This document shows positions 62,701-64,000 of a stretch of DNA of 64,000 bases, in pieces. The DNA comes from a bacterium (lineage in GTDB: Bacteria; Krumholzibacteriota; Krumholzibacteriia; Krumholzibacteriales; Krumholzibacteriaceae), in assembly GCA_020350885.1 (NCBI GenBank), contig CP070727.1, forward strand, positions 2,944,590-3,008,589. The letters are read 5' to 3'. Within the stretch, counting starts at the first letter, position 1. Each line of letters starts with the position of its first letter. The notes beneath the pieces are model-generated. The model worked only from the letters and a program-made list of their open reading frames with translations, did no database searches and was not told the origin of the DNA. A program made the position numbers and the translations under genes.

Positions 62701-64000
62701 CTGTCGACGGCGGCCTCCTCAGTATTCTCGATCTGCATCACGACGGGGAAACGCTGCGTGCGGTTCACGAACGGTGTCCTGAAGGCGCGGTTCTCGAGTG
62801 TAGTTATACGGATATGCGCCGGTTCCTGGATCTCTATCGAGCCGGAGCCGGATCCCGACTCCTCGGTATCGAAATAGGCATACAGCTGGCTGTTATTCTC
62901 GACGAAGCCCACACGTCCATGAAGGGCGAGGTTTGCTCCACCCGTTATGCGCGGTGTCGGGGTGATCTCGAAGGTGAGGTTCCTACACTCACCCCCGCCG
63001 AGTACCACACCACTCCCGTCGAATCCCGCCGGCGGCGTGTAGGTGAGCTCCGTGTCGGGATCAGCGAAGATATAGGTGCTGTCCATGAGCAGGGTCAGAT
63101 CTGCCTCACCGTTGTTGCACACTTCGAGTGTCAGTGTCCACGGCGTCACCTGAGCGGATGTGACGGTCGCATGGCTCGGTTGTGCGGAGGCTATCACGGG
63201 CAGCCCCGGTTCCTGTATGAGCATCGGGCTCCAGCCGCCGCTGAAGGTGCTGTCGGCGACGGGCAGGCCGCTGTTCACATCGAGTCCCGTGATCCGCCCG
63301 TTCACCAGGGCCGTACCGGATGTCGTGCCCGTGCTGTCGACGGTGAAGACCAGCGTATCGGTCCTGCCTCCCCACAGTGTATCAGTTTCCGCGATACTGA
63401 GAGATCCGGGAGGCACAACGGTATACTCGGCGGTGCGATCCCCCGAGCCGACTATGGAGAAGGTGATTCCCGTCCCGGGCGGATCGAGATCGACGACCAC
63501 CGCCGCCTCACCGTTGTTCTGGAGCACCATCTGCGCATACCAATCCCGTCCCTGATCCCTAGTGACGGCCGGCGGCACGAGTATGCGCTGAATGCTCAGC
63601 TTCGGTGCATCCTCGACGGTGATGCTGTCCGTCCCGGTATCGAGATCATCCGAAAACGGATTGCCGTTCTCCAGGCCTTCGAGATGGATCGCTACCGGAT
63701 AGTCCCTCCACTCGAGCGCCTGATCGATCAGCGTCTCGGTGAAGATCAGTGTAACGTCATTTCCCCCGACAAGATTTCTGTTCGACGCCGCCGAGAGGTA
63801 TGCGGTAAACGTGTCGCCGTCGGCGTCCCCGAATTCGACGTACGTCCGTTCGGGATCGAGTACGAGCATAGCATGGTCCGGATCGTCGCTTGCGATCTCG
63901 CACTCGAGCGATACGTACGTCCCACTGCTCACGACCGGCGGCCGTATGCTTCCGATGACGTAACGCGGTGCCGGCACACGCTGGAAGGTCATGGAGTCCG
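59775..64000 (-). CDS. Giant secreted repeat protein with FlgD-Ig C-terminal domain (5' end outside window)
   Basis: At least 1405 residues; the frame is open to the right edge and the first Met at 63992 shows no start features, so the true start is beyond 64000. The chain is a series of ~180-200-residue Ig-like, CARDB-type repeats, with recurring phrases such as SFEPSQPEVSSGQTVDWTV, TLSLFNQGEAPIIL and VVVSNTGGDDLDSVEVSL. It ends with a FlgD-Ig/T9SS-type domain (NYPNPFQAGGETTKISY, FRIYDLMGRLVWTH, WDGRNDRGQLVRNGVYICIV). It is a likely surface adhesin or sheath protein and cargo for the PorV-like barrel encoded 6 bp downstream. Confidence 0.85.
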   Translation of the reverse strand, partial: DSMTFQRVPAPRYVIGSIRPPVVSSGTYVSLECEIASDDPDHAMLVLDPERTYVEFGDADGDTFTAYLSAASNRNLVGGNDVTLIFTETLIDQALEWRDYPVAIHLEGLENGNPFSDDLDTGTDSITVEDAPKLSIQRILVPPAVTRDQGRDWYAQMVLQNNGEAAVVVDLDPPGTGITFSIVGSGDRTAEYTVVPPGSLSIAETDTLWGGRTDTLVFTVDSTGTTSGTALVNGRITGLDVNSGLPVADSTFSGGWSPMLIQEPGLPVIASAQPSHATVTSAQVTPWTLTLEVCNNGEADLTLLMDSTYIFADPDTELTYTPPAGFDGSGVVLGGGECRNLTFEITPTPRITGGANLALHGRVGFVENNSQLYAYFDTEESGSGSGSIEIQEPAHIRITTLENRAFRTPFVNRTQRFPVVMQIENTEEAAVDSIEVTLSGSGASVIENSPKMIPHLEGNVSHRDTFFVRAADSSGPETFTADIVSALDANSGEPGLVLIMAPFPDDTAGAVIQRPGDLLIESFEPSQPEVSSGQTVDWTVTLSLFNQGEAPIILSDPDPDDITFHIDGSQLLDYLVVAPDTFGSGGAGFSLAGGARDSLIYLISTTGSAVGDVEIRASTGWIDGNQPELVDQSQAVSSIVVTQPSGLRIESVSSDAPNNQLYPNTSVIDTGQVFNVTVVVSNTGGDDLDSVEVSLVCEGGNSTTNLLSAAPMIDSGLTGEFIFEVTASSTPGDEILRAAIEKAVSRTTGERISPIQAVESVEYLRVQLPASLHCTAWISSPAGAVDDTVSTDQDLTVSAVVDNTGQADVDDTGEIAITVPLGFALRDPGVEPRVRPFQTGRELSWTLTAPHDASVETVSVGISRLPHAANTADSAAAPERSDEFVVVTEDRSTVGNCALSIISPTGAVDNVLSTEQEFQLRATFERSLNSDSVRVDILVPSGFMITGRTDSTAVGGSIQHTITWTIDAPDNVRTGELLELSTDVRDGNSGIWFAGCGAQVQVDVVRKAVLYCSYGISGPEEALDGVLSTRLPFTLEASVENMGDAAVDTTDPGGGRGARLEITLPEGYSLDGAGETYLKPFYPGEPVVWRLRASPVESPPENIFVRFVEPLARDVNTNMAADTLTGEPQPVQTQAGWISMSNISYLDAIPPDLVPQGAQDVPVMRIVYDNGTVYTVGFDIIYVEIEDRRGGLLEDPSRSISSLELVTNDGIFTALSPVENPVPIVIGHVDTVSSGAQDTVLLRVDIDEEAPQGILYLDIAGSDDVVCSITLPGGEPGPRIAVRHNGDDIGGHFRSEQLSVMSSRFEDYVHNYPNPFQAGGETTKISYCAPVGTTAQFRIYDLMGRLVWTHDERVEEGGGTAMGGDMECGDVEWDGRNDRGQLVRNGVYICIVKAGSHSATFKIAVAK

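Overview
The window reads as chromosome of a GC-rich, Gram-negative (diderm, Kdo-containing) bacterium. Kdo transferase, a GT9 heptosyltransferase, an OmpA/TSP3 porin-like protein, a DUF3078 barrel, a PorV-like barrel and secreted proteins ending in FlgD-Ig/'NYPNPF'-type C-terminal domains together suggest an uncultured lineage around the FCB group (Eisenbacteria/Krumholzibacteria-like). That placement is inference from gene content; no rRNA or other marker is present. I see no phage, insertion sequence or CRISPR array.

Layout, left to right. 0-4 kb: partial tRNA-Phe and a two-component cluster (hybrid-length sensor kinase translationally coupled to a single-domain response regulator, then a PAS-HisKA protein with no ATPase domain). 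4-9 kb: uvrA-galE, divergent from mazG through overlapping back-to-back promoters; mazG looks leaderless. 9-12.6 kb: OmpA/TSP3 protein, DUF1844 protein and two tandem XRE-cupin regulators. 13-16.3 kb: plus-strand envelope operon (GT9 - Kdo transferase - radical SAM/SPASM). 16.4-23.4 kb: minus-strand unit of an S41 protease with duplicated lectin-like modules, a GT39-like enzyme with a TPR tail, an aromatic amino acid decarboxylase and a DUF3078 barrel. 23.4-27.5 kb: purD-purE-tsaC, tRNA-His and hisS. 27.5-35.2 kb: Tat-exported iron-sulfur aldo/keto reductase and a TetR-TolC-adaptor-RND efflux operon with a perfect palindromic operator candidate. 35.3-42.4 kb: amino-acid metabolism (LarA-like, carbamate kinase, aminotransferase, HAL/PAL-family lyase) and a Tat-exported phosphoesterase. 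42.6-50.7 kb: tightly packed, partly overlapping envelope/surface genes (helical-repeat protein, lipoprotein with HhH, barrel, lamin-tail protein, VWA membrane protein).

50.8-64 kb is the most remarkable part: a minus-strand cluster coding, in transcription order, a giant repeat-rich secreted protein (5' end outside the window), a PorV-like barrel fused to TPRs, a 1391-residue membrane protein that carries an RsbW-like kinase, a HAMP-PP2C (RsbU/SpoIIE-like) phosphatase, a transposase-type helix-turn-helix and three STAS domains in one chain, then ParA, a TPR protein and two stand-alone STAS proteins. All parts of a partner-switching circuit (kinase, phosphatase, antagonists) are thus encoded together, with no sigma factor in sight, next to surface-protein and positioning genes. 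I propose it is a membrane-anchored partner-switching system controlling cell-surface or secretion functions; the function is inference.

Two other points stand out. The tRNA-His lacks the near-universal G-1:C73 pair (A73, U72, U at -1) and lies beside a hisS whose motif-2 loop resembles the alphaproteobacterial type. The HAL/PAL-family enzyme has Ala-Cys-Gly in place of the Ala-Ser-Gly MIO triad.
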